Part shown: piece by piece, positions 45,393 to 54,636 of the stretch
Layout: each line of letters begins with the position of its first letter
Numbering within the stretch: position 1 is the stretch's first letter
Assembly (NCBI GenBank): GCA_963717255.1
Contig: CAVQVT010000004.1
Span: forward strand, 75,381-139,380
DNA from: CAIYQJ01 sp963717255
Lineage (GTDB): Bacteria > Chloroflexota > Limnocylindria > Limnocylindrales > CSP1-4
Direction of reading: 5' to 3'
DNA: 64,000 nucleotides
Position numbers and translations under genes: made by a program
Notes under the pieces: model-generated
Databases searched by the model: none
Told to the model about the DNA's origin: nothing
What the model saw: only the letters and a program-made list of their open reading frames with translations

Positions 45393-47228
45393 TCAGGCCC
45401 CCGGGACCTGCCCGCTGAGCGCCGCTGCCGCGAACGCCATCGCTCGCCGCTGCCAAGCGATCCGCTGCTCCACCCCGCCGTGGCCGTGGCCTGCGTCGAA
45501 CCAGTCGATCTCGATCGGGCCACATGCAGCGCGGACCGCCTCCACGAACTGCTCCATCTGTCCGGGCGGGCACCGCGGGTCGTTTCGGCCCTGGATGACC
45601 AGGAGCGGCGCCCGGAGGTCGGCGGCGCGGGTGATCGGTGACGCTGCCCGGTACTCCGACTCCCGCTCGGCAGGCGTGCCGCCGAATAGCGCCTCCTGGT
45701 ACGCCCGGAGTGCCACGCCCTCCTCCCACATCCCCGTCCAGTCGGCGATCGCGACCAGCCCGATGCCCGCCGCCCAGAGCTCCGGCCGGTTCGTGAGGGC
45801 GAGCAGCGTCAGGTAGCCGCCGTAGGAGCCACCGGTCACGATGACGCGCTTCGGGTCGGCGATGCCGCGGTCCACCATCTCGCGCCGCGCCGCGACCACG
45901 TCGTCGAGCTCCCGCCGGCCGACCCCGCCGTAGATGCACTGCTCGTAGTCGCGCCCGAACCCCGTCGAGCCGCGGTAGTTGAGCGTGAGGACGGCGTAGC
46001 CGGCGTCGATCCAGGCCTGCGCCGCAGGGTGGTAGCGGTCGTTCTCCTGGTCGGCCGGACCGCCGTGAACGTCGATGACGGCCGGGAACGGGCCGGCGCC
46101 TTGGGGCGTCGCGAGCCAGCCCTGGACCGTCGCGCCGTCCGTGCTGGCGATGTCCACCGAACGCCACGGTGACGACGCGGGACTCGAGGCCGGGGCTATG
46201 ACAGTGCGGCGGACGGCGCCCGTGTCGGGGTCGAGCACGACGGCGGAAGGCGGCTCGGTGCCGTTCTCCCAAACCGTGAGGATCCCGCCGTCAGGTTGCC
46301 ACTGTGCGGCCTCGCCAGGCTCCGCGGCGATCCCGATCGCAGCCGGAGCGTGCCGGATCATCCGCCAGGCGCCGGTGTCCAGCTCGAGGACAGACAGCGT
46401 GGTGGAGGACCGGTCCGACCCGCGCAGGACCGCCCGGGCGGCATCCGGGCTCCAGTCCGCGGGCATGAGGTCTCCGGGCACATCGTCAAGTCCGAAGCGC
46501 GTGACGCTCCCGTCGGACGCAAGTACCAGGGGCCGCTGGCGGCCGGTGGCGTTCGTGGCTGCAAGGAGGCGACCGCTGCCGTCTGGAGCGAAGGCGATCC
46601 CGATGACCGACCCGGCTGGATCCATCACCTCGGCAAGCGGCCTTCCACTCGGGTCCGTGGGCGAGAGGATCCGCAGCGTCGTCGTAGCGCTGCCGGAATC
46701 ACCCGTCGTCGTCAGCGCGACCCGGCCGTCGTCGTCCACGGCCACGGCGCTGGCGAAGCCTGCCCCGGCGTCGATCCAGGATGCCTCGCCAGGGCCGTCG
46801 GGCCCCCACTCCACCACGAGCACCCGCCACGCGCCGGCGGCGCTCACCGGTGCCGCGAACCACCTGCCGCGCGGCGAGAACGCCGCCGCGAACGAGAAGC
46901 CGTCTGCATCCGCGCCGCCCACCGACCGGCGGGTGCCACCCGCCCAGGGCTCGGCCAGGAACCGCCCGAACTCGTCGCCAGCCGTGTCGTCGTGCCACAC
47001 CACCCAGCGGCCGTCGGGTGCGATCAGGCCGCTGGCGCGTCCGGTCGCGTCGTCGGTGATCGCTGGCTGCGCGCCGGTGCCGACGTCCCACCGGTGGAGC
47101 TGGTACGTGCCGGTGGCGTTGCCGACGACCAGGCCCCGATCCGGCGCAAGACGGGCGACTCGCGCCGACAGGATCCGCGTGGCGCGGAACCTGGCCTCCC
47201 AGCCGGTGTCAGTGTGCACCTCGCTCAT
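45393..47228 (-). CDS. S9-family prolyl oligopeptidase/acylaminoacyl peptidase
   Basis: A 611-residue serine peptidase. The N-terminal beta-propeller has repeats such as IGIAFAPDGSGRLLAATN and DWSPDAARAVLRG. The alpha/beta-hydrolase domain begins near residue 360. Ser468 is the nucleophile in VTGGSYGGYL, with Asp in QGRNDPRCPP and His in FDAGHGHG. There is no signal peptide, so it is likely cytoplasmic. The ATG at 47228 has GGAGG upstream. It is the main gene of the second array module. Confidence 0.88.
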   Translation of the reverse strand: MSEVHTDTGWEARFRATRILSARVARLAPDRGLVVGNATGTYQLHRWDVGTGAQPAITDDATGRASGLIAPDGRWVVWHDDTAGDEFGRFLAEPWAGGTRRSVGGADADGFSFAAAFSPRGRWFAAPVSAAGAWRVLVVEWGPDGPGEASWIDAGAGFASAVAVDDDGRVALTTTGDSGSATTTLRILSPTDPSGRPLAEVMDPAGSVIGIAFAPDGSGRLLAATNATGRQRPLVLASDGSVTRFGLDDVPGDLMPADWSPDAARAVLRGSDRSSTTLSVLELDTGAWRMIRHAPAAIGIAAEPGEAAQWQPDGGILTVWENGTEPPSAVVLDPDTGAVRRTVIAPASSPASSPWRSVDIASTDGATVQGWLATPQGAGPFPAVIDVHGGPADQENDRYHPAAQAWIDAGYAVLTLNYRGSTGFGRDYEQCIYGGVGRRELDDVVAARREMVDRGIADPKRVIVTGGSYGGYLTLLALTNRPELWAAGIGLVAIADWTGMWEEGVALRAYQEALFGGTPAERESEYRAASPITRAADLRAPLLVIQGRNDPRCPPGQMEQFVEAVRAACGPIEIDWFDAGHGHGGVEQRIAWQRRAMAFAAAALSGQVPGA

Positions 47229-47299
47229 GGTGTCCTCCGCACGGTCCTTTTCGACATGCGCGGGACGGTCACGCATGTCCCGACTCTTCAGTCACCTGT

Positions 47300-47344
47300 C
47301 AGGTGTCACCTACATCCTGGTGTCAGACACTGTCGGGCGCGCCA
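47300..47344 (+). repeat. Palindrome-rich spacer with partial tRNA-end match
   Basis: The stretch holds GGTGTCACC, a second GGTGTCAG and then CGGGCGCGCCA at 47334-47344, matching the last 11 bases of the tRNA core. It lacks the upstream arm and CCTCC. It may be a decayed boundary or a REP-like sequence between the peptidase and propeller genes. An 11-base match alone is weak in this GC-rich DNA. Confidence 0.4.
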
Positions 47345-47395
47345 CTTCCACCCCGCTGTCGTGACGCTCGCCCCGGCACGTTGACCGGCGCCGGG

Positions 47396-48889
47396 TCACT
47401 CCTGGGGATCGTGGACGGTCCGCTGCCAGATCGCACTCACACGCCACATCGAGCTGGCGCGCAGGAGGAGCCAGTCGACCCTGTCCGCGCTCACGATCGG
47501 ACGACCGACGCCGTCGTACCAGGGACCGACGGCATCGTCGACCACCGGGCGGCATTGACGGCCGGTCCGCCCCGCCCAGGCGAGATGGGCCCCGTCCGTC
47601 GTGAAGCGGGACATGACGCCGTCGACGGCCTCGATGTCATCGCACGGCGGTCCCGCTTGATGGTCGAGTGTCATCGACAACTTCCCGCGCCTCCTGGCCG
47701 GGTACGCGAGGCGACCGGTCGCGCTCCACTCGGGGATACCGACATCCTCGAACGCCGGCCCGGGCATTCCGTCCACGTAGACGCGCCAGGCGCCTTCCGA
47801 GCGACCCTTGAACGCGACGTGTCCTCCGTCGGGGCTGAAGTGCACGTCGCTCCCCGCCTCGTCCACCTCGACGACCCTCGCCTCGTCCACCATGAGGACC
47901 GTCCTTCGCTTGAACCGCCCGAGGAGTCCGCCTCCCTCCTCCACGCCCAGGTATGCCACGCGTCGGCTGTCCGGGCTGAACGTCGGGGCTCCGAGCCCGT
48001 ACCATTCGACGAAGTCCGGACCGGGGGAGTGGTCGACGACCGTCGTCCAACGCTTGCCGCGCCGCGCGAAGTACGCGAAGCGCCGGGAGTCGGGGCTGAA
48101 CACGATCTGCCCCACCTGGTCGAAGGTCGGGCCCTGCTGGCCGTCGACGATCACGGAAGCCTTCCCTGCGGCGAGCATGACCATGTATGCCACGCGTCGG
48201 CTGTCCGGGCTGAACGTCGGGGTGCTCAGTTCCGGATGTGCCGGGCCGACAACGCCGTCCAGGACCAGGTGCGAACCGTCATCGGCGCGCGCAGCGTATG
48301 CCACCCGACGGCTGTCCGGACTGAAGAGGATCGCTCCAGGCTCGCTGAAGAGCGCCCGGAACGCGGGTCCGGCGACTCCGTCCACGACGACCCACTGGCT
48401 CTCGGCCGGGTCCGCAGGTCCCGAAGCGCGTCGGTTCGCCGCACCGTACGCGACGCGTCGGCCGTCCGGGCTGAAGAGCGCCGGCAGAGGTGCAAGGTGG
48501 TCTGCGCCGAAAGGCGCACCGTCGACGATCAGCGCGAGGCGCCCGTCCAGTAGGGCGCCGTACAGGATGCGCGATCCATCCGCGCTGAAGGTCGGCGGCA
48601 CGGACCGTGTGACATCCGCGTACGCAGGGCTCTCCACACCGTCGACGACGACGAAGAACTCCTTGCCGCGCCGACCGTAGAGAGCGGTGTGGTTCCAATC
48701 GGGGCTGAACATCCCGTCGCGCGGAAGGATCAGTTCGTCGAACGTCGACCCCGACACGCCGTCCCAGTAGACTCGGTGCCCCCCATCGACATCCTCCAGC
48801 CCGATGACATGGGCCCCGTTGTCCGTGTGATCCCATCGGCCCGCCGGACCCCGTTCGATCCACAGGGTCTCCTGGAACTGCCAGCCCAT
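47396..48889 (-). CDS. TolB/WD40-like beta-propeller protein
   Basis: A 497-residue repeat protein with at least eight blades marked by FSPDSRRVAY or FSPDGRRVAY alternating with VVVDGV-like strands. Two blades are so alike that 38 bases of DNA are identical (47951-47988 and 48185-48222). There is no signal peptide or catalytic domain, so a binding or scaffold role in the cytoplasm is likely. It shares a module with the S9 peptidase. Adjacent propeller and peptidase suggest related substrates, but this is inference. Confidence 0.8.
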   Translation of the reverse strand: MGWQFQETLWIERGPAGRWDHTDNGAHVIGLEDVDGGHRVYWDGVSGSTFDELILPRDGMFSPDWNHTALYGRRGKEFFVVVDGVESPAYADVTRSVPPTFSADGSRILYGALLDGRLALIVDGAPFGADHLAPLPALFSPDGRRVAYGAANRRASGPADPAESQWVVVDGVAGPAFRALFSEPGAILFSPDSRRVAYAARADDGSHLVLDGVVGPAHPELSTPTFSPDSRRVAYMVMLAAGKASVIVDGQQGPTFDQVGQIVFSPDSRRFAYFARRGKRWTTVVDHSPGPDFVEWYGLGAPTFSPDSRRVAYLGVEEGGGLLGRFKRRTVLMVDEARVVEVDEAGSDVHFSPDGGHVAFKGRSEGAWRVYVDGMPGPAFEDVGIPEWSATGRLAYPARRRGKLSMTLDHQAGPPCDDIEAVDGVMSRFTTDGAHLAWAGRTGRQCRPVVDDAVGPWYDGVGRPIVSADRVDWLLLRASSMWRVSAIWQRTVHDPQE

Positions 48890-48983
48890 CGCTCACCCCC
48901 GCTGCTGGTCGCGCCACGACGACACTGCTGCGCGACCAGCAGCAGCGCCAGGGCCGAATCTCCCATGGCGGACCTGTTGTCCC

Positions 48984-49012
48984 TGCGCGTCCGACACCCT
49001 CCGGGCGCGCCA
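48984..49012 (+). repeat. tRNA-Arg-derived hairpin B
   Basis: Arms GCGCGTCC (48985-48992) and GGGCGCGC (49003-49010), one G-U pair, with a 10-nt loop GACACCCTCC. The 16-base tRNA 3' core is complete. A decayed second match (ACACCTCCGGGCGACC) follows about 20 bases later, near 49024-49040. It separates the propeller gene from the sulfatase. Confidence 0.92.
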
Positions 49013-49128
49013 TCTGGACTCAGACACCTCCGGGCGACCGGGACAACAGATCGCGCTTCGGCGAGACGACTCCGGGACCGCCGCGGCGTAGACTCTGCCC
49101 GTCGTTCAGGTCACGCGCGGAGGGCGTC

Positions 49129-51492
49129 ATGCCGATCGTCGAGTACCCGCAAGGGAGCCGGTTCCCCGGCCGGATCGGCCTCACGACGGTCAATTCGTCA
49201 CCCGCGTGGCCCCAGCCGGTGCGCGCTCCCGACGGTGCGCCGAACGTCCTCTTCCTCGTCCTCGACGACGTCGGCTATGGCCAGCTGTCGATGTTCGGCG
49301 GCCTCGTCGAGACTCCCAACATCGACCGCGTCGCCGCGATGGGCCTGCGTTACACCAACATGCACACCACGGCGCTCTGCTCGCCGACCCGGTCGTGCAT
49401 CCTGACCGGCCGCAATCACCACTCGAACGGCGTGGCGTCGATCATGGAGACGGCCACCGGCTATCCGGGGTACGACGCCCGGATGCCGTTCGAGAACGGG
49501 ATGCTCCCGGAGATCCTGCGGGCCCGCGGCTGGAACACCTTCTGCGTCGGCAAGTGGCACCTCAGCCCGTCGGAGGAGAACACCCAGGCCGGGCCCTTCC
49601 ATCGCTGGCCGCTCGGTCGCGGCTTCGAGCGCTTCTACGGCTTCCTCGGCGGCGAGACCAACCAGTGGTACCCCGACCTGATCGAGGACAACCGGCCGAT
49701 CGAGCCGCCGCGGTCGCCCGAGGAGGGCTACCACCTCTCGGAGGACCTCGCGGACCAGGCGATCAAGATGATTCTCGACGCGCACGTCAACGCGCCCGAG
49801 AAGCCCTTCTTCCTCTACTTCGCTCCCGGCTGTGCGCACGCTCCGCACCACGTCGCGAAGGCGTGGGCCGACCGGTACCGGGGCGCGTTCGACGACGGCT
49901 GGGATGCGTACCGGGAGCGCGTCTTCGAGCGCCAGAAGGCACTCGGCATCCTGCCGCCGGACTCGGTGCTCCCCGCGCGCGATCCGGATGTCCCCGTGTG
50001 GGATTCCCTGTCGGCCGACGAGCGACGGCTGTACGCGCGGTTCATGGAGGTCTACGCAGGCTTCGTCTCGTTCACTGACCACCACTTCGGCCGTGTCCTC
50101 GACACGCTCGAACAGATCGGCGAGCTCGAGAACACGATCGTGATGGTCATCTCAGACAACGGCGCCTCCGCGGAGGGCGGCCCTCAGGGCTCGGTCAACG
50201 AGATGCTGTTCTTCAACAACGTGCCCGAGTCCCTCGAGGACAACCTCGCGGCGATCGACACGCTCGGCGACACGCGCTCGTACAACCACTACCCGTGGGG
50301 CTGGGCATGGGCGGGCGACACGCCCTTCCGCCGGTGGAAGCGGGAGACCTACCGGGGCGGCGCCACCGACGCCTTCGCCGTGGCCTGGCCGAAACGCATC
50401 ACGGCCCACGGCGAGCTCCGCCTCCAGTACGCGCACGCGATCGACCTCGTGCCGACGGTCCTCGACCTGCTGGACATCGAGACCCCCGCGACGATCCGGG
50501 GCGTGGCGCAGGCGCCCGTGGAGGGCGTGTCCTTCGCCGCATCGTTCGACGACCCCGCGTCGCCGACCGCCCACACGACGCAGTACTTCGAGATGCTCGG
50601 ACACCGCGCCATCGACCACGACGGCTGGCGGGCCGTCTGCCCCTGGCCCGGGCCGGACTTCACCACCGCGGCGACGAAGGGCCGCCGATACGGAACCCAG
50701 ATCGGGCCGGCGGAGCTTGACGAGATCGAGGCGACCGGCTGGGAGCTCTATCACATCGCCGTGGACCCGACGGAGTCGACCGACGTCGCCGCCGAGCACC
50801 CGGAGAAGTTGCGCGAGCTCATCGCGCTGTGGTGGGTCGAGGCGGGCAAGTACAAGGTGCTGCCGATCGACGCCTCGCTGATCCAGCGCATCAACGTCGA
50901 GCGCCCCCAGACGACACGCCCCCGGACGCGCTACACGTACTACCCGGGGCTCTCCGGCGTCCCTGCGCTGGCCGCGCCGAAGGTGTTCAACCGGCCGCAC
51001 AGCATCGAGGCGGACGTCACGATCCCCGCGGGCGGTGCCGAGGGCATCCTCATCTGCCAGGGCGGCGCGGCGGGCGGATACGCCTTCTACCTCAAGGACG
51101 GCCGGCTGCACTACGGCCTCAACTACGTCGCACGCGACTTCTTCACGGTCTCCTCCGCCGACGCCGTTCCGGACGGCCGGCACCGGCTGCGCTTCGAGTT
51201 CGAGCCGACGGGCGCCCCGGACTTCACGGTTGGCAAGGGCGCGCCCGGCCGCTTCCAGCTCTACGTGGACGGCACGCTCGTCGGGAACCTCGAGGTGCCG
51301 CATACCACGCCGATCGCGTTCGAGCTCGAGGGCCTCACCTGCGGCTTTGACGGCCTGGCGCCCGTCCTCGCCGACGTCTACGATCCGCCGTTCGAATTCA
51401 CGGGCGCGCTCCACGAGGTCGTGGTGGACCTCGGTGGCGAGCTTCTCGAGGACGACGAAGCGACGCTGCGCCGGCTCATGGCCCAGCAGTAG
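49129..51492 (+). CDS. Arylsulfatase-type sulfatase
   Basis: A 787-residue sulfatase. Cys84 in ALCSPTRSCILTGRN is the residue converted to formylglycine, with Arg88. Metal and substrate motifs are VLFLVLDDVGYG, CVGKWHLSP and MVISDNGASAEGG. The C-terminal 160 residues form a beta-sandwich-like extension. It hydrolyses sulfate esters. No signal peptide is evident, so location is unclear. The ATG has a GGAGGG site upstream. No sulfatase-modifying enzyme gene is in the window. It fills one array module alone. Confidence 0.9.
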   Translation: MPIVEYPQGSRFPGRIGLTTVNSSPAWPQPVRAPDGAPNVLFLVLDDVGYGQLSMFGGLVETPNIDRVAAMGLRYTNMHTTALCSPTRSCILTGRNHHSNGVASIMETATGYPGYDARMPFENGMLPEILRARGWNTFCVGKWHLSPSEENTQAGPFHRWPLGRGFERFYGFLGGETNQWYPDLIEDNRPIEPPRSPEEGYHLSEDLADQAIKMILDAHVNAPEKPFFLYFAPGCAHAPHHVAKAWADRYRGAFDDGWDAYRERVFERQKALGILPPDSVLPARDPDVPVWDSLSADERRLYARFMEVYAGFVSFTDHHFGRVLDTLEQIGELENTIVMVISDNGASAEGGPQGSVNEMLFFNNVPESLEDNLAAIDTLGDTRSYNHYPWGWAWAGDTPFRRWKRETYRGGATDAFAVAWPKRITAHGELRLQYAHAIDLVPTVLDLLDIETPATIRGVAQAPVEGVSFAASFDDPASPTAHTTQYFEMLGHRAIDHDGWRAVCPWPGPDFTTAATKGRRYGTQIGPAELDEIEATGWELYHIAVDPTESTDVAAEHPEKLRELIALWWVEAGKYKVLPIDASLIQRINVERPQTTRPRTRYTYYPGLSGVPALAAPKVFNRPHSIEADVTIPAGGAEGILICQGGAAGGYAFYLKDGRLHYGLNYVARDFFTVSSADAVPDGRHRLRFEFEPTGAPDFTVGKGAPGRFQLYVDGTLVGNLEVPHTTPIAFELEGLTCGFDGLAPVLADVYDPPFEFTGALHEVVVDLGGELLEDDEATLRRLMAQQ

Positions 51493-51656
51493 GCGGGGAC
51501 GGCGAACCCGGCCCACGAGCACCTGGCGCGACGCTCGTCGGGGCCGCGCTGCGCCTCGCGGTCCGCTCGTCGGGCCCGTGGCCGACCCGCACTCCGACAG
51601 GGCACGCTGGTCGGGAGGCCGTCGGACCTCGCGAAGCCTGCCATGGTTGTGGTTCC

Positions 51657-51685
51657 TGCGCGCCCAAAGCCCTCCGGGCGCGCCA
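51657..51685 (+). repeat. tRNA-Arg-derived hairpin C
   Basis: Perfect arms GCGCGCCC (51658-51665) and GGGCGCGC (51676-51683), 10-nt loop AAAGCCCTCC and the full tRNA 3' core. Upstream GGTTGTGGTTCCTG resembles the sequence before hairpin A. No gene is seen in the 340 bases between the sulfatase and the toxin gene apart from this element. Confidence 0.93.
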
Positions 51686-51833
51686 GTGTCCCGACTCGCG
51701 GCATAGGCGACACATCGCGTCCGCTGGTTCTCCCCGGCAGGGGCAAGCTACAGGACCGAGTCCGAGCCCGGCGGCAAGGACCGACAGCCTCCGCCATGCC
51801 GACGGCATGACGCATACCGGGTGTCCACCCTGG

Positions 51834-52088
51834 TCAGTAGACCTCGTCGTGGGTGCCGAGCGCGACGAGGAAGCAGGTGTCGCCGTCCCAGCGGACGAGC
51901 ACCCGCAGGTCGTCGTCGACGCGCAATGCCCAGTGGTCCCCGAGATCGCCCTTGAGCTTGTGCGTCCGGAGCAGCGGATCCTGGGGGTCGCTCGCGAAGC
52001 GCCGCAGGGCCGCTCGGAGCAGCTCGTCCCGAGGGGACTTCAGCTTCCTTGCCCGTCGCAGGAACCGGGAGGATGCGATGACCCGCAC
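51834..52088 (-). CDS. RelE/ParE-type toxin
   Basis: An 84-residue toxin of the RelE/ParE fold. It shows FLRRARKLKSP, ALRRFASDPQDPLLRTHKLKG and the C-terminal DDLRVLVRWDGDTCFLVALGTHDEVY pattern. RelE-type members cleave ribosome-bound mRNA; the exact target here is not known. The GTG at 52088 lies 10 bases after the antitoxin stop, and the pair forms one operon. Confidence 0.85.
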   Translation of the reverse strand: MRVIASSRFLRRARKLKSPRDELLRAALRRFASDPQDPLLRTHKLKGDLGDHWALRVDDDLRVLVRWDGDTCFLVALGTHDEVY

Positions 52089-52098
52089 GCCCGTGCCG

Positions 52099-52374
52099 TC
52101 AGCCGCGCAGGTCGTCGAGCAGGGCGTCCATGTCCTCGTACGCCGTCGATCCGCCGGCAGCGTACTCGGCCTCTGCCTCGCGGACCTCGCGCAGGAACAG
52201 GGCGCGACGCGCGGCCCGCAGCTCCTCCCGTTCGGCCTCGTAGCGCCTGGCATCGACGAGGTAGGCGGTCGTCTGCGAACGCTGCAGGATGGCGACCGGC
52301 TCCTCGGCGTCGTGCAGTGACTCGAGGATCTCGGCCGTCCGCTGGCGGAGTTCCGTTACACCGATACTCTTCAT
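52099..52374 (-). CDS. Phd/YefM-type antitoxin
   Basis: A 91-residue antitoxin. The N-terminal DNA-binding part MKSIGVTELRQRTAEILES is typical of Phd/YefM, followed by PVAILQRSQTTAYLVDARRYEAE and an acidic C-terminal helix that should neutralise the toxin. It is expected to repress its own promoter at 52385-52413. Toxin-antitoxin pairs are common passengers of cassette arrays and islands. Confidence 0.88.
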   Translation of the reverse strand: MKSIGVTELRQRTAEILESLHDAEEPVAILQRSQTTAYLVDARRYEAEREELRAARRALFLREVREAEAEYAAGGSTAYEDMDALLDDLRG

Positions 52375-52384
52375 CGTATGCTGT

Positions 52385-52413
52385 AGCGTACGTCAGACAG
52401 TACCGGATTGCAA
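52385..52413 (-). promoter_or_regulatory. Promoter of the toxin-antitoxin operon
   Basis: On the minus strand TTGCAA (52413-52408) and TACGCT (52390-52385) are 17 bases apart, just upstream of the antitoxin ATG. Short inverted bases around GTACGCTACAG could be the antitoxin operator. Confidence 0.55.
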
Positions 52414-52456
52414 GCGTCCTCGCCCCCACCGTGATCGTGCCGGACTGCCCGTGTCG

Positions 52457-52485
52457 TGCGCGCCCGACGGCCTCCGGGCGCGCCA
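52457..52485 (+). repeat. tRNA-Arg-derived hairpin D
   Basis: Perfect arms GCGCGCCC (52458-52465) and GGGCGCGC (52476-52483), loop GACGGCCTCC. The core is 15 rather than 16 bases because the first C is G. It separates the toxin-antitoxin module from the methyltransferase module. Confidence 0.92.
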
Positions 52486-52723
52486 GAACGCCCAGGCTCG
52501 CCGACGGCCTGATGGTCCCGCGGGATCGTCCACGCGCCGAAGGCTCAGGTCTGCGGGAGCAGAGGGTCGGCCGCCACCTTCGCGACGAATGCCTCTGGGC
52601 GTCGATCTGCGGCGCGCGCACGCTGCCGATGGCATGGCATCCGGGCCGCACCGCACCCGCCGGTCGCCGCTGCCGAGACGGGACCGCGCCCGCCCGCGGA
52701 GCGGCCACCCGGGGAGGTTGGAC

Positions 52724-53467
52724 ATGGCCGACTACCTCGACATGCAGGCCGAGCTGGGGATCAGCAAGCACCAGGGCGGGCTCCCGGCGACGAAGCGGCT
52801 CCTGGAGCTGTGCCACGTCGAGAGCGCCGCCGAGGTGCTCGACGTGGGCTGCGGGATCGGCGTCGGGCCTGCCTACATCGCCCGCACGCACGGGTGCCGC
52901 GTCATCGGGGTCGATCGCTCGCCGCGGATGATCGGGTGGGCCCGGGAACGGGCACGGTCGGATGGCGTCGAGGACCTGGTCGAGCTGCGGTTCGCCGACC
53001 TCCGCGAGCTGCCCTTCGAGGCGGATCGCTTCGACGTCGTCGTCGCGGAATCGGTGCTCGCCTTCGTCGACGACAAGGCACGGGCGATCCGGGAGCTCGT
53101 GCGGGTCACGAGGCCGGGCGGCTACGTCGGGCTGAACGAGCTCGTCGCGGTCGAGGAGATCCCCGAGGACGTCGCCCAGGTGGCCCGCGACATGGGCACG
53201 CAGGTGCTGAGCGCCGCGGACTGGCAGGCGCTCTGGGACGGCTCGGGGCTCGGGGACCGCGTGATCAAGGTCCACCGGATCGACCCCGTCGTCGAGGTCC
53301 GGAGCCGGATCCGGTGGATGGGTCTTCGGTGGCTCGCGCGTGCCTGGGCGCGTGCCGCGTGGCTGCTCGCCACGAGGCCCGATCTGCGGGACTCGGTCCG
53401 GACGGTGATGGGCGGCGCGAAGGCGCTCGACGCGTGGGCCTACGCGCTCCTCGCCGGTCGCAAGTAG
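52724..53467 (+). CDS. SAM-dependent class I methyltransferase
   Basis: A 247-residue methyltransferase. The SAM motif is VLDVGCGIGVGPAYIA, then GVDRSPRMIGWARERA and FDVVVAESVLAFVDDK. It belongs to the UbiE/type-11 group, acting on a small molecule that cannot be specified. GGGGAGG at 52711-52717 supports the ATG at 52724. There is no partner enzyme except the convergent membrane protein. Confidence 0.87.
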   Translation: MADYLDMQAELGISKHQGGLPATKRLLELCHVESAAEVLDVGCGIGVGPAYIARTHGCRVIGVDRSPRMIGWARERARSDGVEDLVELRFADLRELPFEADRFDVVVAESVLAFVDDKARAIRELVRVTRPGGYVGLNELVAVEEIPEDVAQVARDMGTQVLSAADWQALWDGSGLGDRVIKVHRIDPVVEVRSRIRWMGLRWLARAWARAAWLLATRPDLRDSVRTVMGGAKALDAWAYALLAGRK

Positions 53468-53571
53468 CGCGGCCGCGGCGACCGTCTGTTCCGCCCCGGT
53501 CTCGGCTGCGACGCCTCGAGAGGTGGCGGGGCGAGCATCGCCCGCGGGCGTTCCGTCACGCCAGCCATGCA

Positions 53572-54225
53572 TCAGCGCGGGCTGGCGCGCATCGACTCCG
53601 TCGGCGCGGGAACCCTCGAGCGGAGGAGCATGAACGCGAGTCCCGCGAACCAGACCGGGATCACGACGCCGGCAACGAGGAGCACGACCGCGACGTTCGG
53701 CTCGCCCAGGGCGGCCGTGGCGGCCGAGATCGCCGCAAGCAGGAACCCCACCGCGGCCGCCATCCCGAGGGCCGTGAGCCAGACGGGAAAGGCCGCCCGC
53801 ATCCGGCCCAGGACGGCGGCCACCGCCAGCCACGCGCCGATCGTGAGTGTCTGCAGCACGCCGCCGGGGTCGATCCGCGCCTGCTGCGCGGGCAGCGCCC
53901 CATCCTCCGCGTAGCGGACGGCGGCGGCGGGGATCGCGACGAGGTCGGTCGCGTTCTGGAGGGCGACGACCGCGTAGCCCAGCATCCCTGCCGCGGTTCC
54001 GGCCAGCGCCAGCGACGACGTGCCCGCACCGAGGATGCGGCCGACCACGGCGACGGTCGCGTAGGCGGCCAGGGCGAACAGGATGCTCAGGATCCAGCTC
54101 GCGCGCAGCCAGAGGTCGTCGGCGGCGACGGAGCCGAGGAACGCCGGCGTGGGCGTGAACGACTGCTGCACCTCGGGCAGCATGGCGAAGGCCGCCGCAC
54201 TGCCGAGGCCCGTCACGGTGGTCAC
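53572..54225 (-). CDS. DUF4386-like integral membrane protein
   Basis: A 217-residue protein with about six transmembrane helices (for example WILSILFALAAYATVAVVG and VWLTALGMAAAVGFLLAAIS). A loop reads YAVVALQNATDLVAIP. It resembles DUF4386-type membrane proteins of unknown role. It is convergent with the methyltransferase. The 530-bp gap to the next gene (54226-54755) holds hairpin E and no gene I can support. Confidence 0.6.
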   Translation of the reverse strand: MTTVTGLGSAAAFAMLPEVQQSFTPTPAFLGSVAADDLWLRASWILSILFALAAYATVAVVGRILGAGTSSLALAGTAAGMLGYAVVALQNATDLVAIPAAAVRYAEDGALPAQQARIDPGGVLQTLTIGAWLAVAAVLGRMRAAFPVWLTALGMAAAVGFLLAAISAATAALGEPNVAVVLLVAGVVIPVWFAGLAFMLLRSRVPAPTESMRASPR

Positions 54226-54607
54226 GACGCCCCTGCCCGATCGCCAGCCGAGTGGTCCTCCTGTACGCCATCCTCATCGCATGCGCTCCAGGGCGATGAT
54301 GGCGGCTCCGTCGTGCCCCGGAAGTGCCGCTGGTCACCCGGACGCGGGGAGTCTTCGGCGGCATTCACGTTCGCGCCGCCGGGTCCTCCGGCCGGGCGCC
54401 GAGCGAACGCCTCACTGCGCGGAGCGCGGCCCCCGTGCATGTCGACACGGCGCCGCGTCAGGGTGCGCTCGACCCGCTTCCGGGGCGCCAGGCGGCTGCT
54501 GGTCTGGGCAGCGCTCGCGGCGGGGGAGAACCTCGTCGGCCTGATCGCGGCGCAACCTCGCGACCGGAGGCCCGCGCGGCTCTCCGTCGCGACGCGCGTG
54601 TCGTTCC

Positions 54608-54636
54608 GGCGCGCCCAACACCCTCCGGGCGCGCCA
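54608..54636 (+). repeat. tRNA-Arg-derived hairpin E
   Basis: Perfect arms GCGCGCCC (54609-54616) and GGGCGCGC (54627-54634), loop AACACCCTCC and the full 16-base core. It lies about 120 bases before the amidohydrolase. Confidence 0.93.
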
